In this document: positions 1 through 6,739 of the stretch, piece by piece
Position numbering within the stretch: the first letter of the stretch is position 1
Layout of the letters: the number at the start of each line of letters is the position of its first letter
Assembly: GCA_023459675.1 (NCBI GenBank)
Contig: JAEWTC010000015.1
Location: 1-9,934 of the forward strand
DNA: 9,934 nt
Source: Bacillota bacterium
GTDB taxonomy: Bacteria > Bacillota > Clostridia > Christensenellales > Aristaeellaceae
Reading direction: 5' to 3'
Made by a program: the position numbers and the translations under genes
The notes under the pieces: generated by a model
What the model was told of the DNA's origin: nothing
Database searches by the model: none
Seen by the model: the letters and a program-made list of their open reading frames with translations, nothing else

Positions 1-281
1 AGAAATACGCCGGGGCTCAGCTTTCCCCGCTCCCGCCGCGTTTCTTGCAGCGGCAGCGGGCGCGCCGCAAGCCTAAGCAGCAGGAGCAAAAACGCCGCCG
101 CGATCAGCACGAAGAGGGCAAGTGCAAGCGCCGTTTCCCCGGCCGATAAAAATAAGCCGCTGCGGCACAGATACAGCGCAGCGGAAATATAAACAGCGAG
201 GCATACCGCGCACAGCCAAACCCACGTCCGGTGCGGTTTGGAGGAATACGGCACGGACCCGTGCGGGGCTAATTTCGGCAT
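1..281 (-). CDS. Partial small membrane protein, function unknown
   Basis: An open frame starts with ATG at 281 and runs off the left edge, giving 93 residues without a stop. A ribosome binding site AGGAGG overlaps the TAG stop of the aspartate kinase gene and lies about 7 nt before the ATG, so the two genes are 10 nt apart and probably co-transcribed. The first 18 residues are polar and basic. A hydrophobic segment follows at about residues 20-39, then a short polar turn (RSG..SAGE), then a second hydrophobic, leucine-rich segment at about 50-69. A basic, Arg-rich stretch follows (LAARPLPLQETRRERGK). This looks like a membrane hairpin with the basic stretch on the cytoplasmic side. I do not recognise the family, and the missing C-terminus may hold the informative domain. 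The proximity to the kinase gene does not show a metabolic role. Confidence 0.7.
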   Translation of the reverse strand, partial: MPKLAPHGSVPYSSKPHRTWVWLCAVCLAVYISAALYLCRSGLFLSAGETALALALFVLIAAAFLLLLLRLAARPLPLQETRRERGKLSPGVF

Positions 282-291
282 CCCGCGCCTC

Positions 292-1608
292 CTACTGCAC
301 AAACTCCTGATAAATCGCCGCAATGGCGGTACGGAAATCCTTGGTGTCCACGCCCACCAGAATGCTCAGCTCGCCGGAGCCCTGGTCGATCATGCGCACG
401 TTGACCCGCGCCTTGCTCAGCGCCGAAAACAGCCGGGCCGCCGTGCCGGGGTTATGCACCATGCCGCGGCCGACCGTCGCGATCAGGCCCAGATGATCCT
501 GAATGTCGATAAAATCGGGGTTGGTCAGTTCCATCATCCGGGTTTTCAAACGGTCCTTGACGGGCTCCAGTTGCGCGGTTTCCAGCACCACGCAAAGCGA
601 ATCGATGCCCGACGGGAGATGCTCGAAGTTCAGGCCCACTTCCTCCACCGCCTGCAAAATGCGGCGGCCGAAACCGCGCTCGGTGTTCATCATGGCCTTT
701 TCCACGGAAATAACGGAAAAGCCGGTGCGCCCCGCGATGCCCGTGATCACGTTCTCGCTTGCGTCCGCGGCGGGCGCGTGCGTGATCATGGTGCCGGGGT
801 CCTCCGGGCGGTTGGTGTTGCGGATATTGGTGGGAATGCCCGCGCGCTGGACGGGGAATACGCTTTCCTCATGCAGCACGGTGGCGCCCATATAGGCAAG
901 CTCGCGGAGCTCCTGATAAGTGATGGCGTGAATGACCTTCGCGTCCGGCACGATGCGGGGGTCCGCCATCAGAAAGCCGGAGACGTCCGTCCAGTTTTCG
1001 TAGCATTCGGCGTCCGCCGCGCGGGCTACGATCGCGCCCGTGATATCGCTTCCGCCGCGGGAGAAGGTGCGGATGCTGCCGTCTGGCATGGCGCCGTAAA
1101 AGCCGGGGATCACGGCGCACTCCGCCTTGCGCAGCGCCGCGCCAAGCACCTCGTTGGTACGTTCGGTATCCAGCATACCGTTTTCCGTAAAGAAAATCGT
1201 GTCCTTGGGGTCGATAAACGGAAAGCCCAAATAAGAGCTGAGCAAAAGCCCGTTTAAGTATTCCCCGCGGCTGGCGCAGTAATCGCAGGACTGGCCGCCC
1301 AAGAGATCCTCGCGGATGCGGTTGAACTCCGCGTCCAGATCCACGGCAATATGCAGTTCCTCCGCAATGGCCGCGTAGCGCGCCTTGATGCGGCCGAACA
1401 AATCGCGGCAATCGCCGCCGGAGCAATACATGCCGTGCGCGGCATAGAGCAGATCGGTTACTTTTTCGTCGTCGGCAAAGCGTTTCCCGGGAGCGCTGGG
1501 AACGACGAACACGCGTCGTTCATCCATTTTCAAAATGTTCTTCACCTTTTGAAACTGCCCCGCGCTGGAAAGGGAACTGCCGCCGAACTTCGTAACGATT
1601 CTGCCCAT
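292..1608 (-). CDS. lysC: Aspartate kinase (aspartokinase III-like), 438 aa
   Basis: Cytoplasmic enzyme that phosphorylates L-aspartate with ATP, the first committed step toward lysine, threonine, methionine and diaminopimelate for peptidoglycan. The N-terminal kinase domain (about 1-275) shows KFGGSS at 7-12, the nucleotide/aspartate motif FSRGGSD at 182-188, TDVSGFLMADPR at 207-218, and a segment around MGATVLHEESVFP at 240-252. Two ACT regions follow, at about 287-360 and 372-436, and are usually the site of feedback inhibition by lysine or threonine. The segment PSAPGKR at 37-43 resembles the YclM/aspartokinase III branch rather than the LysC alpha/beta type. I chose the ATG at 1608 because GGGAGGATG sits at the right distance upstream and the protein then begins directly with the KFGG strand; an in-frame ATG at 1647 would add 13 unrelated residues. 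The choice of symbol among lysC, yclM and thrD is uncertain. The product call is firm. Confidence 0.95.
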   Translation of the reverse strand: MGRIVTKFGGSSLSSAGQFQKVKNILKMDERRVFVVPSAPGKRFADDEKVTDLLYAAHGMYCSGGDCRDLFGRIKARYAAIAEELHIAVDLDAEFNRIREDLLGGQSCDYCASRGEYLNGLLLSSYLGFPFIDPKDTIFFTENGMLDTERTNEVLGAALRKAECAVIPGFYGAMPDGSIRTFSRGGSDITGAIVARAADAECYENWTDVSGFLMADPRIVPDAKVIHAITYQELRELAYMGATVLHEESVFPVQRAGIPTNIRNTNRPEDPGTMITHAPAADASENVITGIAGRTGFSVISVEKAMMNTERGFGRRILQAVEEVGLNFEHLPSGIDSLCVVLETAQLEPVKDRLKTRMMELTNPDFIDIQDHLGLIATVGRGMVHNPGTAARLFSALSKARVNVRMIDQGSGELSILVGVDTKDFRTAIAAIYQEFVQ

Positions 1609-1673
1609 GTGCCATCCTCCCGTAGCGCGCAATGATGAGAAAGCCATTCACCGCCGCGCCTTCACAGAAAGAT

Positions 1674-1702
1674 ATTGTATCGAAAGAGTTTCGGAAAGTC
1701 AA
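1674..1702 (-). promoter_or_regulatory. Sigma-A promoter of the aspartate kinase gene
   Basis: On the minus strand, TTGACT (1702-1697) and TACAAT (1679-1674) are separated by exactly 17 bp, each differing from consensus by one base. Transcription would start near 1667, giving a leader of about 59 nt before the ATG at 1608. That leader is too short for a lysine riboswitch and I see no terminator or antiterminator pair in it. This suggests that regulation is mainly at the enzyme level through the ACT domains or by a protein repressor. The roughly 158-nt gap between the two genes otherwise holds only a GC-rich palindrome at 1740-1754. Confidence 0.75.
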
Positions 1703-1766
1703 TGCCGTGCGGGCGCTGCGAGCCGATCAATTCCACGGAGGGCCGCCGCGGCCCGGCTTCTTGCCG

Positions 1767-2678
1767 TTATACGGCAAAGCAAACGCCCGCCGCGCTTTGG
1801 GGCGACAGGAGAAGGCGCGGATACAAGGCCTGCGCCGCCCGCACGTGATAATCCTCCGCCCGGAGATCGGCGATGGAAAGCCGCGCACAGGCAAGATACG
1901 CGGCCGCCGCAAGACGCGCCCGCGCCCGCGGGGCGGGAAGCGGGGAGAGTACATGGAAAACCTCCGCCGCCTGCGCGCGGGTGATTTCCAGCGTGGACGC
2001 GTCCTGCCCAAGGAGCGTAAGGCAAACCGCGTTTGCCATCGCCGGTTCGTACAGGTTGATCAGCAGCTCCCGGTACGCGGGCGACACACGGGAAAGCAGC
2101 AGCGCGGCGCGGCCGGGCGCAAAGCGCGTCATCCACTCGTTTTCCGTTAGCATCCGCTTGAGATATTCCAAAACGTACAGCGCGCCCGCAAGCTCCTGCG
2201 GCACGGGAAGGCAGAGCTGATAATCGATATGCGCGGGAATGCAGTGCGCGTACAGGCGCACGTCGTATTGGCGGAAGAATAGCCCGACGCCCGCCAGCGT
2301 ATCCAACAGCGAGCGGTTCTCAAACGCGCGCACCGTTTGCACGGCGGTCCGATACAGCGCTTCCGCCTCGCTGCGCGCTTGCTGCAAGAAAGCCTGCCCC
2401 TGCTGAAGCAGCGCCCAGAGATCGGCGGAAAGGAGCGCTCGCATCGGCAATCCGGCCTGCGAAAGAGCTGCCCGCAGCGTGAACACAAGCGACCGCAGAA
2501 GCTCGGCCGCGGCTTCTTCCCGCATGGTGGCATGGTCGCCCTGCGTTTTCAGCCGCGCCTGCTTGTAAAGCAGGGCAAACAGCCGCGCTTCCAGTATTTT
2601 TTCTTCATCCCGCGAAAATCCGGCCTCCTGCGCCGCGGGAAACAGGCCGCTCTCGCCGGGTTCAGTTCCCATTCTCAT
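1767..2678 (-). CDS. DUF6179-like protein of unknown function, 303 aa
   Basis: A soluble, mostly helical protein with no signal peptide or clear membrane segment. From memory it resembles the family named DUF6179, found in Clostridia beside DUF6323 genes; I could not search to confirm this. Recognisable stretches are AAAELLRSLVFTLRAAL at about 56-72, FFRQYDVRLYAHC at 134-146, IDYQLCLPVPQEL at 151-163, EYLKRMLTENEW at 171-182 and AYRELLINLYEPAMANAV at 201-218. I believe many relatives are longer, so this may be a compact version. Three in-frame ATGs compete (2687, 2678, 2672). I chose 2678 because GGAGG lies 9 nt upstream and the ATG overlaps the upstream TGA stop as ATGA, a classic translational-coupling junction; at 2687 the ribosome site would directly abut the start. 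No catalytic motif is apparent. A hairpin at 1761-1777 spans the stop codon but lacks a T-tract. Confidence 0.8.
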   Translation of the reverse strand: MRMGTEPGESGLFPAAQEAGFSRDEEKILEARLFALLYKQARLKTQGDHATMREEAAAELLRSLVFTLRAALSQAGLPMRALLSADLWALLQQGQAFLQQARSEAEALYRTAVQTVRAFENRSLLDTLAGVGLFFRQYDVRLYAHCIPAHIDYQLCLPVPQELAGALYVLEYLKRMLTENEWMTRFAPGRAALLLSRVSPAYRELLINLYEPAMANAVCLTLLGQDASTLEITRAQAAEVFHVLSPLPAPRARARLAAAAYLACARLSIADLRAEDYHVRAAQALYPRLLLSPQSAAGVCFAV

Positions 2679-3154
2679 CCTCGCCATCCTCCGGATCCAT
2701 ACTCATCGGGATCGTCCTCCGGGTCCTCGTCGCAAAGCGTGCCGAGCAGCTCTTCCACCGCGACGTTTTCCATGTACAATAGCGATCCCTGCGCCTTGCC
2801 GTGAAAGAGCCTGTGCATGGCTTCCAGCAGCTCGTCGTCGCTGAGCGCGTCGTCCAGATCGTTCAGATAGGTATAGAAAAGCTCCTGCAGAGCGTTCAGG
2901 GTATCAAACGTATCCGTGCGCAGGATGTAGGGCGAATCGCAGAATATATGAACCAGCCGCGGCAAAATCCCCTCGCCGAACGAAAGCCGCCCGCAGGCGG
3001 AAAGAGTCTCCTGCTCGGCGGCCACCAGCGCTTTGATTTGCGGCGGGTACAGGCGCAGGCCGAAGCGCTCGAGCTCCCCGCAGCTTTGGGCAAGGCTGTG
3101 CTCCCGTATAGCGAGCTGCGCGGCAAGCATGGCGGGCAGCGTTTGTTTTTCCAT
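2675..3154 (-). CDS. DUF6323-like protein of unknown function, 159 aa
   Basis: A small cytoplasmic protein that from memory matches the DUF6323 family, typically about 160 residues, as here. Characteristic stretches are ERFGLRLYPPQIKALV at 29-44, GRLSFGEGILPRLVHIFCDSPYI at 55-77, LQELFYTYLNDLDDALSDDELLEAMHRLFHG at 89-119 and QGSLLYM at 122-128. The C-terminal tail at 141-159 is very acidic, then Gly-rich. The start at 3154 (MEKQ) is preferred over the in-frame ATG at 3163 because the GGAGGGG ribosome site abuts 3163 but is 9-11 nt from 3154. The 3' end overlaps the DUF6179-like gene by 4 nt, so the two products are probably made together and may interact. Neither has a known activity. The family name rests on memory; the gene itself is secure. 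Confidence 0.82.
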   Translation of the reverse strand: MEKQTLPAMLAAQLAIREHSLAQSCGELERFGLRLYPPQIKALVAAEQETLSACGRLSFGEGILPRLVHIFCDSPYILRTDTFDTLNALQELFYTYLNDLDDALSDDELLEAMHRLFHGKAQGSLLYMENVAVEELLGTLCDEDPEDDPDEYGSGGWRG

Positions 3155-3175
3155 GGCAATCATCCCCTCCGCCCC

Positions 3176-3204
3176 ATGCTACAACCGCCCGCAAACAAAG
3201 ACAA
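3176..3204 (-). promoter_or_regulatory. Possible promoter of the DUF6323/DUF6179 pair
   Basis: On the minus strand, TTGTCT (3204-3199) and TAGCAT (3181-3176) are 17 bp apart. The pair needs its own promoter because a terminator lies at 3245-3275. However, the implied transcript start falls at or next to the ribosome binding site, leaving a leader of only about 15 nt. The match is moderate and another promoter in 3205-3245 is possible. Confidence 0.3.
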
Positions 3205-3207
3205 GAC

Positions 3208-3236
3208 TTGACTTTTGCGGTATTTCATGCTATGAT
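3208..3236 (+). promoter_or_regulatory. Near-consensus plus-strand sigma-A promoter with no gene behind it
   Basis: TTGACT (3208-3213) and TATGAT (3231-3236) are separated by exactly 17 bp, each one base from consensus. Transcription would start near 3243 on the plus strand, but the terminator hairpin begins at 3246 and all neighbouring genes lie on the other strand. A chance match is possible, although this is as good as the aspartate kinase promoter. Confidence 0.5.
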
Positions 3237-3244
3237 GCGCATAG

Positions 3245-3275
3245 AAAAAGTCCGAAGCAGTTGCTTCGGACTTTT
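3245..3275 (-). terminator. Hairpin terminator of the fhs–GNAT operon, probably bidirectional
   Basis: A perfect inverted repeat of 14 nt per arm (3246-3259 and 3262-3275) leaves a 2-nt gap, or in practice a tetraloop. The GC core GTCCGAAGC pairs with GCTTCGGAC. On the minus strand it is followed by five Ts (3249-3245) and lies 16 nt past the acetyltransferase stop codon, so it should end that operon. On the plus strand it is followed by four Ts, so it could also terminate transcripts from the promoter at 3208-3236. Confidence 0.85.
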
Positions 3276-3290
3276 GTTACCCTGATCATG

Positions 3291-3842
3291 TTAAACTGTT
3301 TTTCTGGCCTGCCATTCCGCGTTGAGCACGGACATCATCCCGATGTCCGAATACAGGCCGTCCACCATGGCGGCGTGGCGGCGCACGCCTTCCAGCACGA
3401 AACCGGCTTTTTCATAGCAGCGTAAGGCGCGTTTGTTGCCCATGTACACCGTAAGCTCCAGCCGTTCCAGCCCGAGAACGCCGAACGCGTAATCCTGCAA
3501 AAGCCCCAGCGCTTCCGTGCCGACGCCCTTGCCGCGCATGTCGTCGCTGCCGACGACGATGCCAAGCTCTCCGCAGCGCACCTTCCAGTTGATGTCAAAG
3601 AGATCCAGCTGCCCGATATAGGACTGGTCCTTAACATCGGCAATCACGAAAAACGCGGCGTTTGGCGCGCTGTGCATGACGCGGGTTAAGAAATCCGTGG
3701 TATCCGCCTCGGTTTGCGGATACCAGAAGGTCCCGGACAGATAGCGTGTGGATGCGCGGTCGTTCACCCATTTGCGGATGCTTGGAAAATCATCCTGCCG
3801 GTACTCGCGCAGCATAACGTTCGGCCCGATCATATGCGGCAT
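3291..3842 (-). CDS. GNAT family N-acetyltransferase (RimJ/SpeG-like), 183 aa
   Basis: Transfers an acetyl group from acetyl-CoA to an amine on an unknown substrate (a protein N-terminus, polyamine, amino acid or drug). The fold order fits the acetyltransferase-3 subgroup. LREYRQDDFPSIRKW at 11-25 and a variable substrate region come first, then YIGQLDLFDINW at 75-86 and the conserved strand GELGIVVG at 91-98. The CoA pyrophosphate loop is R103-G-K-G-V-G108, and GNKRALRCYEKAGFVLEGV at 135-153 holds the Asn and Tyr usual in this family. The length is normal. The ATG at 3842 is preceded by GGGAGGG at 5-6 nt. The gene starts 13 nt after the CapA-like gene and is the last in the fhs operon. The substrate cannot be read from the sequence, and this neighbourhood does not by itself imply envelope acetylation. 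Confidence 0.9.
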   Translation of the reverse strand: MPHMIGPNVMLREYRQDDFPSIRKWVNDRASTRYLSGTFWYPQTEADTTDFLTRVMHSAPNAAFFVIADVKDQSYIGQLDLFDINWKVRCGELGIVVGSDDMRGKGVGTEALGLLQDYAFGVLGLERLELTVYMGNKRALRCYEKAGFVLEGVRRHAAMVDGLYSDIGMMSVLNAEWQARKTV

Positions 3843-3855
3843 ACTAACCCTCCCG

Positions 3856-5034
3856 TTATTCGCCCCAGGACAGCGGGTACGCGGCCACGGGGTTATCCAG
3901 CTGCTTTCCGTTTTTCAGCAGCACGGATACGACGCTTTCGATGTTCTCCCGCTTGGTGTAGGGCGTGATGATAAAATCGTTATAGCTTGTGTTCGAGGAG
4001 ATCCGCGCGGGGATAATGATGAACCCGTCCGTGGTGACTTCCGAATCCTTGACGCGGAACTTGATCTGGAAAATGAAGGTGGACATATCGTCCGGCTTGT
4101 TGTGGCCGGCGAAGATGAAGTTGCCAAGCGAGTAGACGATATACTTGCCCTTGTATTCCTCGATGGGGTTCAGCCGGTGGCTGTGGTGGCCCACCACCAG
4201 GTCCGCTCCGCCGTCGATGGCGATCTTGCCCATCTTCTGCTGGTTTGCTTTGGGATAATAATCCTTTTCGTCGCCCCAGTGGAACGCGCAGATTACGATT
4301 TGCGCGCCGCGCTCCCTGAGCTTTGCGATGTCTTCGGGCACCTGCGTGAACAGGCGGGTGTACGCGCCGTCGAACGTTTGATAGGCGAGAATGCCCACCT
4401 GCACGCCGTACAGCGTGAACAGCGCGGGTTCGGCGTCGCAGGAGTAACCAACCCCCGCGTCGCTGAGCGTTTGCTTGGTTTGGGCGTATCCGTCCTCCCC
4501 CATGTCCAGCACGTGGTTGTTTTCCAGCGTTACAAACTCTACGCCGTTGTCTTTGAGCACGGACACGTAGGCGGGGTCGGCGCGGAACAGATAGGAGTAA
4601 TCCGAGCGCTCGCGGTTGCGGGAAGCCGTGGTGAGCGTGCCTTCGAAGTTGAGCACGGTCAAATCGTCCGCAAGGAGGAGGTCTTTGACGTTCTTGAAGA
4701 TGAAGTTGACGTCCCCGCCCTGCTGCGCCAGCTCGCGCTCGAAAATGGACTTGCCGCTGGCCTGTAAATTGTCGCCGATGGTAAAATCGCCGCCGAAGGT
4801 CATCGTAAGCAGTACGGAGCCGTCGTACTCCAGGCGCGGCAAGGTTTTATCCACCGGCGCCACGACCTCCTCGGACACCGTCTGCCCGCTTTCATCGGTG
4901 ATCGTGACGGAGATTTTCCCCGCGTCGATCAGGGCGTTTTCCAGTGAAATATCCTGCTCGGCCCCGGTCGCCAGGGCGGCGGCCGGGAGCGCGAGGCAGA
5001 AAATCAACATCCAGGCGATGGATTTACGAAGCAT
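3856..5034 (-). CDS. Secreted CapA-like metallophosphatase (PGA_cap family), 392 aa
   Basis: An exported protein of the CapA/PgsA family, a calcineurin-like metallophosphatase fold. Residues 1-23 form a signal peptide (MLRK, a hydrophobic core, then PAAALATGA with a plausible signal peptidase I site). I see no lipobox. Residues 24-70 are a linker unlike the fold core. Family motifs follow: GGDFTIGD at 81-88, NFEG at 129-132, ENNHVLDMGEDGY at 171-183, AFHWGDEKDYYP at 250-261, DLVVGHHSHRLNP at 278-290 and YSLGNFIF at 301-308. In most relatives the GHH motif reads GHHPH; here Ser replaces Pro. Genuine CapA takes part in poly-gamma-glutamate capsule synthesis with capB and capC, but neither is nearby, so this is more likely a stand-alone extracellular hydrolase of unknown substrate. 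The ATG at 5034 follows GGAGG by about 6 nt, and the gene begins 16 nt after the aminotransferase stop. Confidence 0.9.
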   Translation of the reverse strand: MLRKSIAWMLIFCLALPAAALATGAEQDISLENALIDAGKISVTITDESGQTVSEEVVAPVDKTLPRLEYDGSVLLTMTFGGDFTIGDNLQASGKSIFERELAQQGGDVNFIFKNVKDLLLADDLTVLNFEGTLTTASRNRERSDYSYLFRADPAYVSVLKDNGVEFVTLENNHVLDMGEDGYAQTKQTLSDAGVGYSCDAEPALFTLYGVQVGILAYQTFDGAYTRLFTQVPEDIAKLRERGAQIVICAFHWGDEKDYYPKANQQKMGKIAIDGGADLVVGHHSHRLNPIEEYKGKYIVYSLGNFIFAGHNKPDDMSTFIFQIKFRVKDSEVTTDGFIIIPARISSNTSYNDFIITPYTKRENIESVVSVLLKNGKQLDNPVAAYPLSWGE

Positions 5035-5050
5035 GCGTTTCCTCCGATTT

Positions 5051-6238
5051 CTAGGGGGTCTGAAGAGTTTTCAAAAATTCGTCCATCCGCTCCAGCGCAA
5101 CGGTGAGCTTGTCCAGCGCCGTGGCGTAACAGCAGCGGATATAGCCTTCGCCGCAGGCGCCGAACGCCGTGCCCGGCACGCAGGCGACTTCCTTTTCCTT
5201 GAGCAGTCTTTCGCAGAACGCCTCGCTGGTAAGGCCGGTTTTCGCGATGGATGGAAACACGTAGAACGCGCCCAGCGGCTCAAAACAGGTGAGCCCCATC
5301 TTGCGGAAACCGTCCAGCATCAGGCGGCGGCGGCGGTTGTAGCTCATGTGCATGGTGGCGATGTCGGTATAATTGTCCTCGCGGCCGCGCTTCAACGCTT
5401 CCTCGGCGGCTACCTGCGCCTGCACCGACGCGCACATGATGGAATACTGGTGGATTTTCAGCATATTCTCCATCAGCGGCGCGGGGGCGCAGATGTAGCC
5501 GATGCGCCAGCCCGTCATTGCAAACGCCTTGGAAAAGCCGTTTAGGTAAATGGTGCGCTCCCGCATATCCGGCAGGGTTGCGATGCTGACGTGCCCCGTT
5601 TCGCTGTAGGTTAGCTCGGCGTAGATTTCATCGCTGATGACGGCAAGGTCGAACTCCAGGATCACGTCGCGGAGCTTTTCCAGGCCTTCCCGGCCGATGA
5701 TACCGCCGGTGGGGTTGTTGGGGTAGGGAAGCACCAGCGCCTTGGTTTTGGGCGTGATGGCCGCGCGCAGCGCCTCCGCCGTGAGCACGAAGTTGTTTTC
5801 CGCGACGGTTGGAATGGGCACGGGCACGCCGCCCGCGAAGATCACGCCCGGGCAATAGCTTACGAAGCTGGGTTCCGGCACCACTACCTCGTCCCCCGGG
5901 GACAGCATGGCGCGAAGTGCCAGATCGATGCCTTCGCTTGCGCCGACGGTGGCGATGATCTCCGTCTGCGGGTCGTAGGTCAGGCCGAAACGGTGTTTGG
6001 CGTAGTACGCGATCTCCTGGCGCAGCGACAGCTTGCCGGCGTTGGACGTGTACTGGGTTTCCCCGTCCAGAAGGCTGTCGATGGCGGCGTTGCGGATGTG
6101 ATAGGGCGTTACGAAATCCGGTTCGCCCACGCCCAGCGAGATGGCCTGGGGCATGGTCTGCACGATGTCGAAAAACTTACGGATGCCCGATTTGGGAACG
6201 GCCGTGACGGCCGCGTTCTGAAAGCGCGTATAGTCCAT
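5051..6238 (-). CDS. PLP-dependent class I/II aminotransferase, 395 aa
   Basis: A cytoplasmic pyridoxal-phosphate transaminase of the aspartate/aromatic (AspC/PatA-like) fold-type I group. Visible hallmarks are SLGVGEPDF at 34-42, YTSNAGKLSLRQEIA at 63-77, YPNNPTGG at 172-179 with the conserved Asn at 175, and ISDEIYAEL at 201-209 with Asp203 and Tyr206 that contact the cofactor. SKAFAMTGWRIGY at 236-248 carries the Schiff-base lysine, probably Lys237, and YIRCCYA at 366-372 has the carboxylate-binding Arg368. The length is typical. Its ATG shares one base with the Lrp gene's stop (TGATG), and the ribosome site is weak, so translation is probably coupled to that of the regulator. The Lrp-aminotransferase pairing is, to my knowledge, common in Clostridia. 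The exact amino acid pair (aspartate, alanine, aromatic or a lysine-pathway substrate) cannot be told from the sequence. Confidence 0.93.
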   Translation of the reverse strand: MDYTRFQNAAVTAVPKSGIRKFFDIVQTMPQAISLGVGEPDFVTPYHIRNAAIDSLLDGETQYTSNAGKLSLRQEIAYYAKHRFGLTYDPQTEIIATVGASEGIDLALRAMLSPGDEVVVPEPSFVSYCPGVIFAGGVPVPIPTVAENNFVLTAEALRAAITPKTKALVLPYPNNPTGGIIGREGLEKLRDVILEFDLAVISDEIYAELTYSETGHVSIATLPDMRERTIYLNGFSKAFAMTGWRIGYICAPAPLMENMLKIHQYSIMCASVQAQVAAEEALKRGREDNYTDIATMHMSYNRRRRLMLDGFRKMGLTCFEPLGAFYVFPSIAKTGLTSEAFCERLLKEKEVACVPGTAFGACGEGYIRCCYATALDKLTVALERMDEFLKTLQTP

Positions 6239-6729
6239 CAGGGGTTCACCGCCAGTCGCCTGTCGCGGGGATCCTCTTCAAAGATAATCCCGTCGCTCTT
6301 GTAGCATTTCAGCACGAAATGCGTGGCCGTGCCGGTGACGGTTTCCAGTACCGAGAGCTTGGAGGACACGAACAGCGCGAGCTCCTTGAGCGTGCGGGCT
6401 TCCACGTGCAGCAGCAGGTCGTAGGCCCCGCTCATCAGATAGACGCTTTTCACCTCGTCGAAACGGTAGATCCGCTTGGCGATCGCGTCAAACCCCTCGT
6501 CGCGCTGGGGCGTAACGCGGACCTCGATCATGCCTTCCACGCGTTCCTTGCCCACGCGGTCCCAATTGATAACGGGTGCGTAGCGAAGTATCACGCCGGA
6601 TTTTTCCATGTCGCCGAGCATCTCCGCCACGGCTTCCAGCGGCTGATCCAGCATCACCGCGAGTTTCTCCAGCGGGATGCGGCAGTCCTGCTGCAGAAGG
6701 TGTAACAGTTCCTGTTTGATATTTTCCAT
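6238..6729 (-). CDS. Lrp/AsnC family transcriptional regulator, 163 aa
   Basis: A DNA-binding regulator that usually senses an amino acid through its C-terminal RAM/ACT-like domain. The N-terminal winged helix-turn-helix spans about 1-52 (ELLHLLQQDCRIPLEKLAVML, then EMLGDMEKSGVILRYAPVIN). The effector domain spans about 65-142, including MIEVRVTP at 67-74, EVKSVYLMSGAYDLLLHVE at 92-110 and LETVTGTATHFVLKCYK at 128-144. The acidic and basic tail at 150-163 has no counterpart I know. The start at 6729 has GAGGTG 6 nt upstream; an ATG at 6771 would put 14 extra residues inside fhs without a good ribosome site. It starts 10 nt after fhs and overlaps the aminotransferase by 1 nt. Its most likely target is the aminotransferase or its own operon, by analogy with related pairs; that is inference. 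Confidence 0.92.
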   Translation of the reverse strand: MENIKQELLHLLQQDCRIPLEKLAVMLDQPLEAVAEMLGDMEKSGVILRYAPVINWDRVGKERVEGMIEVRVTPQRDEGFDAIAKRIYRFDEVKSVYLMSGAYDLLLHVEARTLKELALFVSSKLSVLETVTGTATHFVLKCYKSDGIIFEEDPRDRRLAVNP

Positions 6730-6739
6730 GGTTTTCACC

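Noticed and set aside
238..1257. Plus-strand open frame of 339 codons opposite aspartate kinase
   Set aside because: The opposite strand carries an intact aspartate kinase; this frame has no recognisable motif or start signal.
1740..1777. Terminator of the DUF6179-like gene
   Set aside because: A hairpin at the stop codon and a 15-nt GC palindrome are present, but neither is followed by Ts on the minus strand, so intrinsic termination is not supported.
3748..4767. Plus-strand open frame of 339 codons opposite the CapA-like gene
   Set aside because: Shadow of a well-conserved minus-strand gene with signal peptide and family motifs; low-complexity composition.
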